NCBI GenBank assembly: GCA_003665825.1
Contig: QPFY01000008.1
Span: 248,001 to 312,000, forward strand
DNA: 64,000 bases
Source: Microbotryum silenes-acaulis
Lineage: Eukaryota; Basidiomycota; Microbotryomycetes; Microbotryales; Microbotryaceae
Direction of reading: 5' to 3'
This document shows, piece after piece, positions 32,505 through 45,000 of this stretch. A program made the position numbers and the translations under genes. The notes beneath the pieces are model-generated. The model had not been told where the DNA came from. It did not search any database and saw only the letters and a program-made list of their open reading frames with translations. Position 1 is the stretch's first letter, and each line of letters starts with the position of its first letter.

Positions 32505-34618
32505 GTTTTCCGAGCGCGCGAATGGTGCTCGTTTATTCTGGGGAGACTTTTATGGGATCGTGGTCTTGTGTGTGTGTGCGCGCATTCGTGTGTTTAAGTC
32601 TCTCGGGTCTTGACTGCTGTCTTGACTCGGTGTTGTAACTTGTTACTCGAAGATATGAATTAAGGGCTTTTTGGTAATAATTGCGGATTTTCGTTACCTT
32701 GTGAGGAATGGATCGATGAGATAGCCCAGAGTACTTGTAGATTGCCGGGCACCGGGTAAGAAAGTCGGCAGACAGGGGCTCTTTGAGAGAAAGTCGCAGA
32801 CGCGATGCGATCGAGGAGTTTTCCCAAAGACCGTCTGCGCTCGGTGGAGTTAATGCCACGCGAAACATTGGACGTTGACCAAAGCGACTGGCAAAGAGGG
32901 GTTGGTCATTCCATCACGGACAATCGTCGACGCATGTCTCACGGATCGATCGGCAGTCGAGATTGGCGCAGAGACCTCACCGACTTGAACAGCGTGCGCA
33001 TGGTACCGGTCCTTCGAGTTCATAGTAAGCAGATAGCCACGTGATGTCACCCGAGAATGTTTGCGGTATCTCTCATCAATATCTGATCAGTAGGCAGTTA
33101 CGGGCCGCAAATTGATCGCAAGCTGGGACAATTCGCTATCCAGGCGATTCTAATGGCACAAGAAATTGAAGAACTGCGATCATAACGTCGAACCGGGGCC
33201 AAGTGCCGTTGAGCATCTCCCTCGGTCACCACCTAAATGAAAATCCAAATCTCTCGGTGTCTAGTTACAAATTTGACAGCGCTTAGAAGAAAGAAGCGAA
33301 TAGCTAGTGCTGTGACAAATCAAATCGTCGAAACAGACCGAGTCGGATCACAGATCGAACTTGCTCGTGGTCCTTATTACCGAAATGAGCGAGTTCTCCC
33401 TCGAGTCTCGACCTTCTCGGCTCGCCGGCTCCTCCGTTCCTACCAGATCTGTGGTAGGTAGGTATTGGCCGGCCAGGTACAGACCGTCATGATCGCGTTT
33501 ATGTATTGGACTAAAAATCCTTGAACGAGCTCGAGGAAGGGAGATGTGATTGCGAAATTCATCCGTCCGGCCGACGCCCTCGAGAGTGTTTCTATGTCCG
33601 AGAGATTCCTTTTAGGAGCCTGACTATGGCGCGAGCACTGCACTCTCTTCGTTCAACCAGACTTCAAGGTACCTAGCTTCGCATTCTTACCAACGTGCAT
33701 CATTATGCCTTCGTTTCACGAGTAAGGCCTATACTTTACAGGACTCATTTATTTGAATGATGAATATGGAGCCACTCAAGAGCAGCTCAAAGCGGACAGG
33801 AAGCTCCTAAATAAAAAAATCCACGTCTTGTGCACCTAGCCCTCGGAAACAAAGCTACCAGTGCACTAAACTACCCAGCTACTTTGCCGGATTATATAAG
33901 ACGTTGTCTGCTGAACTCACCAACTTTCAAGTGCGGGTTTGGTCGCGCGTTGAAAACTCAGGCACACAGACTTGGCGAAATAGTGGTAAGCATTGCCATG
34001 AATTATCGGAAGCTCCGACTCGGGTTGAGTAAAACCGGATTCCGGCGGGGCGTTTGCGTGCCTTCGAATTCGGCGAGCATCTGGACCTCGGCGACGATGC
34101 CACATCATCAATTGACATTTGCAACAGCCCCGCAAATGCGAGAGAAGAATCCGGTGTCGAAGCGCTGCCGGACCGTAAAAGGGCGTCGATGGAGGAACGC
34201 TGACGAGGCACTTGCCCAGACTAGAGCATGAAGTTTCTGCGGACGGCAGTGGCATTGTTTTGCCAAGACCACGCCCCGCGCGTCCCTCCTCAGCTGCAAT
34301 CGGTCAATCCTGGCTTGGGGAAGCGCGCGCCAAGAGATTCCCGGTCCGAAGCTCGGCGCTGACGCCGACGCGCGTAGCGCCCACCCCGCTCGGAGTCGCT
34401 TCATCGAAGAAACCGGGGCAAACCTGGGGGAGACCCCAGCTTTGTTGCGTCGTTCCATCCCCTTTGCCTTCCTATAAACCACTCGAACGACCTACAATCG
34501 CTCGTCACCACCCTCGACTGCCACCTACACCCTTATCGGTCGTCTTTGACCTAAATCGAGCTTTTCTCTTTCTATCCCGGGTTTTCGCCTCCTTTCGCCT
34601 CCATCGCCTTCACCCGCC
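32505..34618. other. 2.1-kb spacer between the tandem transporters
   Basis: No coding region or repeat is recognised. It differs from the sequence downstream of copy 2, so the duplication or conversion unit does not extend here. The final 180 bases are the pyrimidine-rich promoter and leader of copy 2. Confidence 0.45.
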
Positions 34619-36347
34619 ATGTCTTCGGTCAGCTCCCAAGACAACAAGCATGACAAGCTCCACCGAGAGGACAATGCTACCAGTGCTCTCGAGGCTCGCA
34701 CCTGGGACAAGGAGTTCGAGCGCAAGACAATGTGAGTAGGACAACCTCTTTTGCGAGTCGATTCGGAGCGTTTGGCTCCCCGCGCGCGTGACTACTTCGA
34801 GCTGGCTCTGTCCTGAGTGTAGTTCGCTTACACTCTTGTGTGCCTCTCTTTCTAACTACAGGCAGAAGGTCGACCGCCGCCTTTTGATCATTCTCGGTGC
34901 CCTCTATGCGATTTCGCTTATTGACAGAACGTCAGTGCTTTACCAGTTCGAGTCTGTTCTGCTGCGCAGTGACGTGGTCCTTGACTGACAGCCTTGGTAC
35001 TTGTTTCGTTCCATCTCACAGCAACATCTCGGTCGCTCGTGTTGCGGGTATGGCGAGGGATTTGCAGTTGACCGTTGGCCAGCGCTACTCCATCATCACT
35101 TGTGTCGTAGGTCATGAGCGTCCGCGTTGTTCAGTGCCAAGGAGAAACAGTGAGCTGACCTACGCGCCACCCTCACCCTATAGTTTTTCCCTCCTTACAT
35201 CGTTTTCGAGCTCCCGTCCAACATCCTGCTCCGCAAGATTGGTGCTCGCAACCTCTTGTCCGCCATCGTCGTCCTCTGGGGTGCTGTCATGCTCGGAATG
35301 GGGTTCGTCACCAACTGGCACCAGCTCGCCGCCTGCCGTGTCCTCCTCGGTCTCCTCGAGAGTGGTTTCTTCCCTGGTTGCGTCTTCCTGATCTCGTGCT
35401 GGTACACCCGATACGAGACACAAAAGCGCATGGCTTTCTTCTACCTCACCTCGATGGTCATCTCTGGTTTCTCCAACATCCTCGGCTACGGTATCTCCAA
35501 GCTGGGCGGACAACACGGCATCGCCGCATGGCGATGGATCTTTATTGTCTTCGGTGCTGCGACCGTCGGCCTCGGCTTCATCGGATTCGCTTTGATCGTC
35601 GACTTCCCCGACAAGGCCACTTTTCTCACCCCGGATCAAACGAAGATGGTCCAGGAGCGCATTGAACTCGACCGAGGAGATTCGGCTCCCGATCACCTCA
35701 CCTTCGGCTCGTTCATGAGGCACTGCGCCGATTACAAACTTTGGGTCTTCGGTCTCTGCTTCTGCTTCTCGACCATGCCGGCCTACGCCTTCTCTTACTT
35801 CCTTCCCGTCATTCTTGCCGGTGGGGGATACTCGACTCAACTCTCGCTCATTTTGTCCGCCCCGCCATACGTCTTCGCCGCCCTCCACACCTTCGCGATT
35901 GCTTACGGTGCTGACAAGATGCGCAAGCGCGCCCTCTTCATCGCCATCAACGCCATCGTCTGCACCATCGGTCTAATCATCATGGGCTGGGGTGGCAAGA
36001 TCGGCGTCCGCTACTTCGGATCTTTCCTCGCCATCGCGGGATGCCAAGCCAACGTACCCGCGGTACTCGCCTACTCGGCCAACAACGTGCGCAACCACTC
36101 CAAGCGCGCCGTCTCTTCGGCCATCGTCATCGGCATGGGTGGCGTCGGCGGTATCTTCGCCTCGCTCGTCTATCGCCAGGTTGACTACCCCCGATACCTC
36201 CCCGGTCTCGGCGCCACGATCGGCTGCCAGGGTGCCATCCTCCTCATGCTCGCCGGTCTCTCCTTCGCCTTCAGCCGGGCCAACGCCTCCGCTGACCGCA
36301 ACGGCACCGAGATTGAAGGATCCACGACTTTCCGATACACGCTTTGA
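34619..36347 (+). CDS. ACS-family major facilitator transporter, copy 2
   Basis: Exons 34619-34731, 34862-34930, 35022-35106 and 35184-36347 give 476 codons. The N-terminus differs from copy 1 (DNKHDKLHREDNATSALEA), and exon 3 has about a dozen substitutions in 85 bases relative to copy 1. The 363 codons from position 35256 to the stop are the same in both copies, and antisense shadow frames are also identical, so the DNA itself is identical. The genes are offset by exactly 3,843 bases across the last exon. Same proposed role as copy 1; different promoters and 5' exons suggest different expression. Confidence 0.88.
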
Positions 36348-37022
36348 GCAGGATTCCTGTTCCATCCTTCTTGGCTATAGTTTTTTGCTTCGATCTAAAG
36401 CAATGTGTATTTCTAACTGGCGAAACATGTTATTAGTCCCGTGTATCAGGGGAAGCTCTCTACTAACTTTGGAAAGCAATCCGTATTATATATTGACTTC
36501 ACCTGTTGCGAGAAAGGCCTTTCAGTCTGAGCGGCTTGATCTTATGAAACTATAAACCACCTGTTTGCATGTTCTGTGAAACAGCGTGACGGGTTGACGA
36601 CCACTCACTGCACCTCGAGTCCTTGACAGGATCGGATAGCCTGTAGGTGGCCTCTGGCGCGGGCAGTCAAGGAGTCGCCAGCGAGGCTCCGCTGAGCGGC
36701 CCCTTATTAGTCCGAGGATTCAGGCCAGGAATCCGACTGATGAGTGGGAGCTTTGGACGTGGAAAAAGGCCGGTCCGCGCTAAACATAGGATCCCCAAAT
36801 AACGACGTCTCTTATAATCAATAGTTTCAACGAACATGGACTCGCGGTCTGGATCCCGACATAAGGCGCAGGCGCGCATGAATCCGCCCTGCCATGAGCT
36901 TGGAACCTTTAAGGTCGCGATTCTTGATTCATGGGAGCTGATTGCCTGGTAACTGCCAACCAGGACGACCCTAGGTCTAGTCTGCACTGCCACCATACTT
37001 CCACTTTCTTCAGCTGAGTCTA
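36348..37022. other. intergenic region
   Basis: 3' flank of transporter copy 2, unrelated to the flank of copy 1. A 122-codon minus-strand frame (37035-36667) has no recognisable domain and runs into the GATC-rich element; it is not supported as a gene. Confidence 0.4.
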
Positions 37023-37401
37023 CAAGGGTCCGCATTAGATCAGATCACCGCCAGATCAGATCAGATCTGATCTAAATTTTTCTGATTCTGCCTTGATTGA
37101 TCTGATCTTGATCTGATCTGAACAGATCAAGTTGATCTGAGACATGAAATTGCCTAATTTGGCGCAGAGACTTCTACCTGTCTACATGTTGAAATCCCCA
37201 TCTTCCTCCACAACCTCATCCTCGTCCTCATCCTCATGGTGCGCCGCAGTTGACATCACAATGGCACCATCTAGGTACCGCCTACTTTTGGATTTTTTTC
37301 CTCGAGGCTTGATTGATCTGAACTTGATCTGACCCCTGTCAGCAGATCAGATCTGACACTGATTAGATCAGATCAGATTAGATCTAATCTAGTCCGGTTC
37401 C
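37023..37401. mobile_element. GATC-rich TIR element, copy B (shorter)
   Basis: Starts CAAGGGTCCGCATTAGATCA, matching copy A (CAAGGGTTCTCATAGGATCA). It shares AGATCACCG, TTGATCTGAGACAT followed by TGCCT, and near the right end CGAGGCTTGATTGATCT. The right end, GATCTAATCTAGTCCGG, is roughly the inverse of the left. A short minus-strand frame ending near 37186 encodes an acidic run (HHEDEDEDEVVEEDGD), parallel to the acidic tail in copy A. The element is about 380 bases against 621 for copy A, so it is an internally deleted relative. Target duplication not resolved. Confidence 0.6.
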
Positions 37402-37729
37402 AAACTGGTCACTGTCGTCACACGCGTGCGCCCAGGGTTTAACCGAGCAGGAGGAAGTAGGCCAGTCATGTTCGACGAAGTTGGCTCAAGCGGTCGAGCC
37501 GCTCGCGGTCGCACGGCCGAGTTCGGTTGAATTCGCTGTAGGGAAGCGCCGGTGTCAGCTGTGGGCAGTTGTGGGACTGCTGTGGGGAAAGAGGGGGAAA
37601 GAGTCTGGGGCGCTTATGAGGTGGTACGGAGGGAGATTCGCTTCTTCTCTTGCAATCCACATATCTTTCTGACACCCTTTCACACCCCGACCTACCTCTT
37701 TACCACACCTCCTTCCTTCAAGTCTTGCT

Positions 37730-39412
37730 ATGGCCACCCAGAGCATCGCTCGCCCCACGGCGAACCATTTCGGCAAAGAATCGGCCGGCGGTGCGACGAG
37801 GACCGGCGTCGCCTCGACGGCCTTCGCCGCCACGGTCAGCGGCGTGCCCGCTGATGATGCCAGTGCAGCTCCTGCGATCACCCAATGGGACCTGTTCAAC
37901 CCTGCGCTGAAACGTCAGGCCTCGGAACAGTCGCGGATGCAGTCCGAAGAAGAGATCCTGAGGCGCATTCCGCCGTTCCCGTACGCGGATCTGCTCGACA
38001 AGCAGCACTTTGGCGACTGGCGCGACGAGCTGCGCGACCAGGGCTTCGCCGTCGTCAAGGAGGCGATCCCGCGCGAGAAGGCGTTGCAATACCGTGCACG
38101 AGCATTCGACTGGCTCGCCGGACATGGCTATGGCTTCAAAAAGGACGACCCGGCCACGCATACGCAGGAACATTTGCCCATGCACTTCAAAGGCGGCAGT
38201 AAGTTCTCGGACCAGCCCGAGCGGCACGGCGGATCGTCCGCTGGTCCCGGTGGATGAGACAGGAGTGCCTAAATTGCCCGTGGACGAGACCGGTTTGCCT
38301 AAATTGCCCCACCCGCCTTCATCTGTGCATCTCCTTTGCAGTGTACCATGGTGGCGCTTACTCGATGGGTCAACAACAATGGGTTTGGGACATTCGGTAC
38401 GTTCGAAGGTGTCTCCTCAGAAAATTGTTCCGCTCAAAGGTCTCTCCTCCTCCAGATGCGAACCCGGTGTTGTCGGAGCATTCGCGAACTTGTGGGGAAC
38501 CGATGAGCTTGTTTGCAGCTTTGATGGTTCGTCCGGAACCTGGATTTTCACTGTTGTCATCACTCGTCGAGCTAACTCGCTCTCGGAAAACCATGTCTAC
38601 GCATTCGGTCGCCTCCTTTCTTAGGCGCATCGCTAATGATGCCTGGCCAAGGACCCAAGAAGGGCGAGCCCGGATCGGCGTGGCAACACATCGACCAGCA
38701 CCCCCTCCGCAAAGGTTTTTTCGTCGCGCAAGGCATTGTTAACCTCAACGAGAACGGCCCCGACGACGGTGGCTTGCTCGTGATGAAGGGCTCCAACAAG
38801 TTGATGAAGCAGTTCTTCGACCTTCACGGGCGACCACCCTTGCCCGATGGCACTCGGATCGACAGCCACAACTTTAGCGACGAGGAAAAGCAATGGTTCA
38901 TTGATCAAGGGTGAGTCCTCCCCTAAAGTTGACGGCATATCGGCACCCAAGCTGACCCTCGGTGATTTGGCCTGCTAAGTTGCGAGTGGCTCAAGGTCTG
39001 CGCTGGTCCCGGTGATCTCATCCTTTGGGACTCTTCGACGATGCATCAGAACGAGCCTCCAAGTGGTACTCGCGATCGTATGGTCACGTGTAAGTTTCAC
39101 GGGTCGATTCGGTGGTGGCCTCAGAGTCTTCAAACCAGGACTGACACCAATATATGCATCTCTTCCGATGTAGACGTCTGCATGGGCCCTGCTTCCCTCG
39201 TATCCGAACAGGATAAGAAGGTCCGGGACCTGGCCTTCCAGAAGGGTGACGGAACCTCGCACGCCCCTTTCCACGGCGCCGACTCGATCCCTCGCTCCGA
39301 AGGTCGCGTTCGTCCCGAGACGGGCAAACCGGACCCTCTCTTCACCCAAAGCTTGGATCCAGTCAAGCCTACGCCCCAAGTGCTCAAGTTGGCCGGGGTC
39401 GTTCCTTACTGA
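37730..39412 (+). CDS. phytanoyl-CoA dioxygenase (PhyH) family protein
   Basis: Six exons (37730-38198, 38342-38396, 38456-38526, 38625-38910, 38980-39089, 39174-39412) give 409 codons. Iron ligands are QHIDQHP (H-x-D, exon 4) and the distal histidine in SSTMHQNEP (exon 5). An arginine in RDRMVT just downstream fits the 2-oxoglutarate contact. DELRDQGFAVVKEAIP opens the domain, as in fungal PhyH-like proteins of roughly this length. The family hydroxylates small molecules; the substrate here is unknown. Intron 1 (38199-38341) carries a 30-base tandem duplication. The start ATG follows a pyrimidine-rich leader and is the first in frame. It is convergent with ILV6 (537 bases between stops). Confidence 0.85.
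38250..38309 (+). repeat. 30-bp tandem duplication in intron 1 of the PhyH gene
   Basis: Two adjacent units end in GCCTAAATTGCCC and begin GTGGA(T/C)GAGAC. They differ at four positions. The unit length is a multiple of three and would encode VDETG(V/L)PKLP twice in one forward frame, although it lies within the predicted intron. Confidence 0.85.
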
Positions 39413-39949
39413 GCTTCGTCGACGATATTTGCAGAACGCTCTCATAAAACGTTCGAGTACACCTTTTTGAGAGCGCGCGTGTGTTTCTGTCTCAGCAGTC
39501 TTAACAATCGTCTCTTGAGCGTTCGCTCTGTCTCTTCTCATGTCCCACCTCATTTTCGCGCCGATAAGTATAGGCCAGCCCATTCATGTACATATATATT
39601 GAAGCGGTTTCTTTCTCCGTGCCGGTGCATGATCCCAGGAGGATCCTGTTAACTCACGCCTTTAACAGACGATCAATTTACGCCGAAAGAGTTGCATTAA
39701 GTGATGAAGCATTGCACATACGTGATGTTGCGTCGTATCTGCTAGATCGTGGTCGCACGATCGTGTAGACTTTTTGGGAGGAAGAAACGGGTGAAACAAC
39801 GAAGGCAACGAATGAAACCCGGGGGCTGGAACGCCAAGGGGCGGTACAACGAACGTCGTGCCGAACGTAAAAAATGGTATGATAGTACAGTCGGCCCAGA
39901 ATAAGCGCCCACGGAATACGTGAGAGATTGCAACGCGCTCGTGGGGCGC

Positions 39950-41334
39950 TTAGCCGGGAGGCAAGAGGGAGGTGTCGAAGGCTTCAACGTCCTCCATCTC
40001 TCCGTCGTCGGCCATTCCGGCCCAATCCGACTTGATCGGAGCTAAGGAGAGAGAAAACAGGATGCGTCAGCAGGCCATTCATCGACCTTTATCCTGGTCC
40101 CAGACTCGGGCCACTCACCCCTAGGCATGACCATCAATCCTGACCTCGCGGCCTCCAAGATTCCATACGGCCTGACCAATTTGAGGAACGCATCGACGCG
40201 CTCCGTCTTGCCCGTCATCTCAACGATGAGCGCATCATTGCTCAAATCGACGACCTTGCCACCGAACTGAGCAGCGAGGGCCTGAATGCCCTGCAAGTGG
40301 GTATGCTTTTGTCGCAGCGCCTCGGAAGGCGTCAAGGTGCCTCGATGGAGGTGGTGAGCCGCATCGGATCCCATCGGTGCCACACCGGGATGACCATCCG
40401 CCGCGGCAGCGATGGTGTTGTCGATGTGTTGCTTGACGGGTGAACCTTCTTCGTTGCCCTCGGTGGCGGGGAGGATGTCGGGTCCCTTGTTGGCGAGTTG
40501 ATCCTCAAAGTATTCGGGTCCGAGGATCGAGATCTTGGCGAGCAAGAGCTCGCGTTCGATCGTCTTTGTTCGGGTGTAGTCCAACACGGCCCAAACGGGG
40601 ACCTGCATGAACCAAAGACCCGCATCGGAAAGAGTCAGTACTCGGCAAACTGGACTCGGGCAGGGGGTTAGAACAGCTTCGGCTTTTAACACGGAGCTCG
40701 TGGGTAGATTCAACGCACCAAATCTTCCAGCTGCCGCCTCGCCTGCTCAATGACGCCATCCTGACCCCTCAAGACGATGCACATCCTCGACAGGTCCGAA
40801 ATCTCGGTCGCACACACGACGAGCGAGTCGATATTGAAGCCTCGTGCGGCGAGACAGCCCGAAACGCGCGAGAGCACACCCGGTTCGTTCTGGACGAGGC
40901 AATTGAGCGTGTGGCGCGTGAACGCTTCTCGCGAGGGAGGTGGTGTGTTGTACAGGATGTTATTGACGGCCTAGAGAGTCCGTTAGGTGCGGGAGATTGG
41001 GGTTAGCTCTGTTCTGAAACGGAGCAACTCCGGAGGTTCCGAGGAGAGACAGGACGAGTGCCGTAAGATGCAGCTCTCTCCGATCCACACGTTTCAACAA
41101 GGTGCTAATACACGGTTCGATCAGACTTACCTGTTCGGCACTCCATCTCGGAGGGTCGATCGTGGGCAAGGCCGGGGGACGACGGCGGGGATGAGCGAGC
41201 TTGTAGTCGGCCGCGCTGGTGGACGAGTTGGGCGCGTTCTTGGACGACGAAGGGGTCGAGTAGGTCGCTGTTCGACCTAAGGATGAGCTCGATGGGGATG
41301 CCAGGCCACGCAGGCGGCGGAGGGCGAACGACAT
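39950..41334 (-). CDS. ILV6: acetolactate synthase regulatory (small) subunit
   Basis: Four exons (41334-41131, 40970-40719, 40602-40119, 40041-39950) give 343 codons. The Arg/Ser-rich N-terminus (MSFALRRLRGLASPSSSS) is a typical mitochondrial presequence. The ACT domain follows: HTLNCLVQNEPGVLSRVSG, then RGFNIDSLVVCATE. The C-terminal regulatory domain holds ELLLAKISILGPEYFEDQL, FGGKVVDLSNDALIVEMTGK and RPYGILEAARSGLMVMPR. It activates the catalytic subunit Ilv2 and confers valine feedback in branched-chain amino-acid synthesis. An in-frame ATG at 41361 would add nine residues. A Ser/Pro/Gly-rich insertion between the two domains is common in fungal Ilv6. Confidence 0.94.
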
Positions 41335-42033
41335 GGTGTTCTGGGGCGAGAGCGGGCGCACTTGAAGGTGTGGGAATCGGAGTCGAAGCTAAGCGGAGCA
41401 GCAACACGAGCCAAGAGCCCAGCTCGTCGAGGAAATTTACCGCCTCTTACCGCTTGACCCTCCACGCGCCGGAACTCGCGCCGACGCACTTTTTTTTTTG
41501 ACTCACACGCTGGAGGAATTGGATCGACGACTTGATTCACCGGATCCGCCGTCGGAATATGTTGGATAGCCCATGAGCTTACGGAAGAACAGCTGGCCTA
41601 GAGGGGACAATCTTGAACTTGAAAGAGACGCTCGTCACTGAGCTTGTGCGATCTTCCCCATTCTCGGCCATTTGAAATCAAACCCAGCGATTTCCAGTGT
41701 TAAGCCCGACTATTGCCGGCATTGCCTTCGGGTCTGTTCAACGGGAAGCGCCACCTCTCTAACCAGCCTTGAACAAAAGTGGATAAGATCCTTCAAAGTT
41801 CCGGCCAGCAAACTTCCGCTCTCGAGCTGCTTCCGGCGCGCAGGCTGCCAGTCCCGACGCGCCGCGCCGGTCACGCGAAACACAGGGGGTGCAATTGTTT
41901 CGGGCTGAAGGCGACAAAAGAACTTGAGCTGGGCAGGCAGTATTTATCGCGGTCAAAGTCGGGGAAAAGGGATCAAACTTTGTTCTTCATCACTGTGATT
42001 TTTGGGGCCTTGGCCAATCCTTGACACCCCACA
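41335..42033. other. divergent promoter region, ILV6 / NFX1-type gene
   Basis: No recognised gene. A run of nine T occurs near 41490-41499. The region contains the 5' leaders of both flanking genes. Confidence 0.4.
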
Positions 42034-45000
42034 ATGGTCATGCCGCGGGTGAGCGGACGTGGTATAAACGGGTGGGAAGGGCGGCGACTGCTGACAAATC
42101 GCCGACGCGAGCTGCCGGTGCCGGGGTCGAGTCAGGTGCGATCGCTGCGGCCTCGTCTCGCTTCGTGTGACCTCCTTCTCGCTCGATTGCATCTCACCCC
42201 TCGTCTCCTCCCTCTCCACCGCCGACCTTTCTATTCCGTACTATACCCGGATCCAGCTTTACGTTTTCCCCCCATCCACTCGCTCACCACGGCCGATCCA
42301 CCGGACCCCCCGCAGGCAGGCCATCGTGCGCCTCCGCCACGCCCACACCCACCAGGCCATGATCACACCGATGCGGGTCATGCACAGCGTGCAAACAACC
42401 ACCCAGCTCGTGTGAACGAGCGATCTTCCAAACCGGCTCGTCGCCCCAAGGGACCATCATCATCGACAGCTGCCACCCCGGCCAATGGGTTCGGTCACGC
42501 CAGCACAGCTGCGAACCTCGGCGATACCTCATTCATGACACGAGATGGCAACAGCAGCCGCCGAGGACGTGGAGCAAGAGGCAGAGGTGCAAGTGCAGCC
42601 TCATATGATCCTCCATCCTCGTCAGGAGGAACGCGTGGTGGTCGAGGTAGTGCACACACTCCTCGTGGTGGTGCTGCTGGATCGCAAGCGGTCAGTGGCG
42701 CCTCATCCGCTGTAACTACCGACGACGAAGGGAGGGCGTATACCTTCCACGAGGCGAACCATCAAGCTCGATCCAAAGGCGGCAACAGGTCCTCGCGGGG
42801 TGCGAAACGTGGCGGTCGCGGTCGAGGCGAGGGCCATGCCGGCTCCAGTACGCCAGCGAGCACTTCGAGGCGCTCTCGCTTCAACGCCACGCTCAGCTCT
42901 GGCAACGACATGAATGCATCGGCTGTACCGTTCCCCGCACCAAGCTCGTCATCCACTGCGGCTGGACAGGCTTTTCCTATCGTAGCGGCACCTGTTTCGC
43001 AGACTCTGCTCGAACGATTGACGACCGAGCTCTCGGATGGATCCCACGACTGCACAATCTGTTTCTCGACTGTATCCCGCACGACTGCGATCCATTCGTG
43101 CACCACATGCTATACCCCCTTCCATCTGTCGTGCATCAAAGAGTGGGCGACTCGCTCAGTCAGCGATACGGCCGAACGGGCCGCCCTCATGGCCACTCGC
43201 GATTCCGGCCCTCGTCCCTCGGCCGCCGATCTCTCCGGCCACTGGCGATGTCCCTCGTGCCAGACCCGATTCGGAGCTGCCGACTTGCCCAAACGCTATC
43301 GATGCTTTTGTCGACGCCTCGTTGATCCTTCGCATCGACCACCTGCGACACCTCATTCATGCGGTCAACCGTGTGCTCGACCCCGACCCGATGGATGCGT
43401 CCACGCGAGCTGTGGACTGCTCTGCCACCCCGGTCCATGCCCACCATGCCCAGTCGTCCTCGACCTCCCTTGTCACTGCTCAAAGGAGAACATGCGTGTA
43501 CGTTGCTCGGCCATTTACCCCGCTGCCGGTCTCGATTCGGGCACGGTCGCATCGACAACGGCATCACTTGCTCGTGAAGAGCTCCTGTGCTGTAAGAATA
43601 CGTGTGACAAGCTCCTCGGCTGCGGCTTGCATCGCTGTGCTCGTATATGTCATCCAGGCGAATGCGCGTCATGCGAGGTCGAACGAGAAAAGGTATGCTT
43701 CTGCGGCAAGTCGACCGTTGTCGAGGCGTGCGGCGCTGGCGGTCGAGACGATCGCGTGGAAGGGTGTCGAGTACCCGGTCAAGACGATTCGCCATGGACC
43801 GGCGAGTTCTCATGCGATAAACCGTGCGCTGCACCTTATGACTGCGGCAAGCACTTGTGTGAATCGAAATGCCATCCCCATACCTCTGAACTACCAGCGA
43901 AATGCCGCTTGTCGCCATCGCTCGTCACGACGTGTCCTTGCTCGCAGACCCCCCTCGACGTTCTGCTGCCTACGCCTCGCACATCATGTACCGACCCAAT
44001 CCCGACCTGCGCCGAACCGTGTTCTCGCATCCTCGACTGCGGACATGGTTGTGCGCGCCCGTGTCACCCTGGACCGTGCGGGTCTTGCACGACCCCCGTC
44101 TCCATCCCTTGCCGTTGCGGCTCGACAAAGACCGTCCGACTCTGTGGCAATCGATACCAATCGGACGGCAAGACGCCACTCTCCGAAGTGCTGTGCCAGC
44201 GTATCTGCCGTTCGCTGCGCAATTGCGGTCGTCATCAATGCAACCGACAATGCTGCCCCTTGAGCTACCAAGAAGCTCTCCACGTCGGCAAGGGCAAGAA
44301 CAAGCGTCGCAATGCACTCGATGATTTTGAGCAACATGATCCGCTGGGGATCCATGAGTGTGATCGCGTTTGCGGCAAGAAACTGAGTTGTGGAACTCAC
44401 TTTTGTGAAAGGAAGGATCATAAAGGGTGAGTCGATACTGGGGCTTAAAGTTTCGTGTAGCTGTGGCTGACGACATGCTTCTATCCACACACAGACCTTG
44501 TCCACCATGCCTCGACGCTAACTTCGAGGAGATCGCCTGTCACTGCGGGGCCACGGTCGTCTTACCCCCGATACCCTGCGGTTACGAGATTCGCTGCAAG
44601 CACCCATGTGTACGACCTTCGACATGCATGCACCCCCAGGTGCCACACCAATGCCACGAGAACCCCGAGTGCCCACCCTGTCCCTTCTTGACGATCAAGA
44701 TGTGCGCCTGCGGCAAGAAAGCTGTCGCGAACGTCAGGTGCTCGCAGGACTCGAGAAAGGTCTCGTGTGGTCAACGCTGCGGAAAGTGAGCCTGGATTTG
44801 TAAGGTTAGGCAAAGAGATTGCGAGTAGATGCTGACTATTCGCTCGGTCGTGTTTTAGGCTCTTGGGTTGCGGCTTCCATCGATGCCAAAAGCCTTGCCA
44901 CCTGCCGGGCGAATGTGAGAGCTGTGTGCAAATTTGCCTCAAGCCTCGCAAGCTCTGTGGACACCCCTGCCCCGAGCAATGCCACGTTCCCGCGTCCTGC

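Noticed and set aside
33830..34482. Overlapping frames between the tandem transporters
   Set aside because: They occur on both strands with biased composition and no recognisable motif; judged intergenic.
36667..37035. 122-codon minus-strand frame with CALCRDPDRESMFVE
   Set aside because: No known domain, runs into a transposable element end, and no splice partners were seen.
43037..44263. 408-codon plus-strand frame inside the NFX1-type gene
   Set aside because: It overlaps the zinc-finger frame completely and lacks the Cys/His pattern; it is an alternative-frame shadow.
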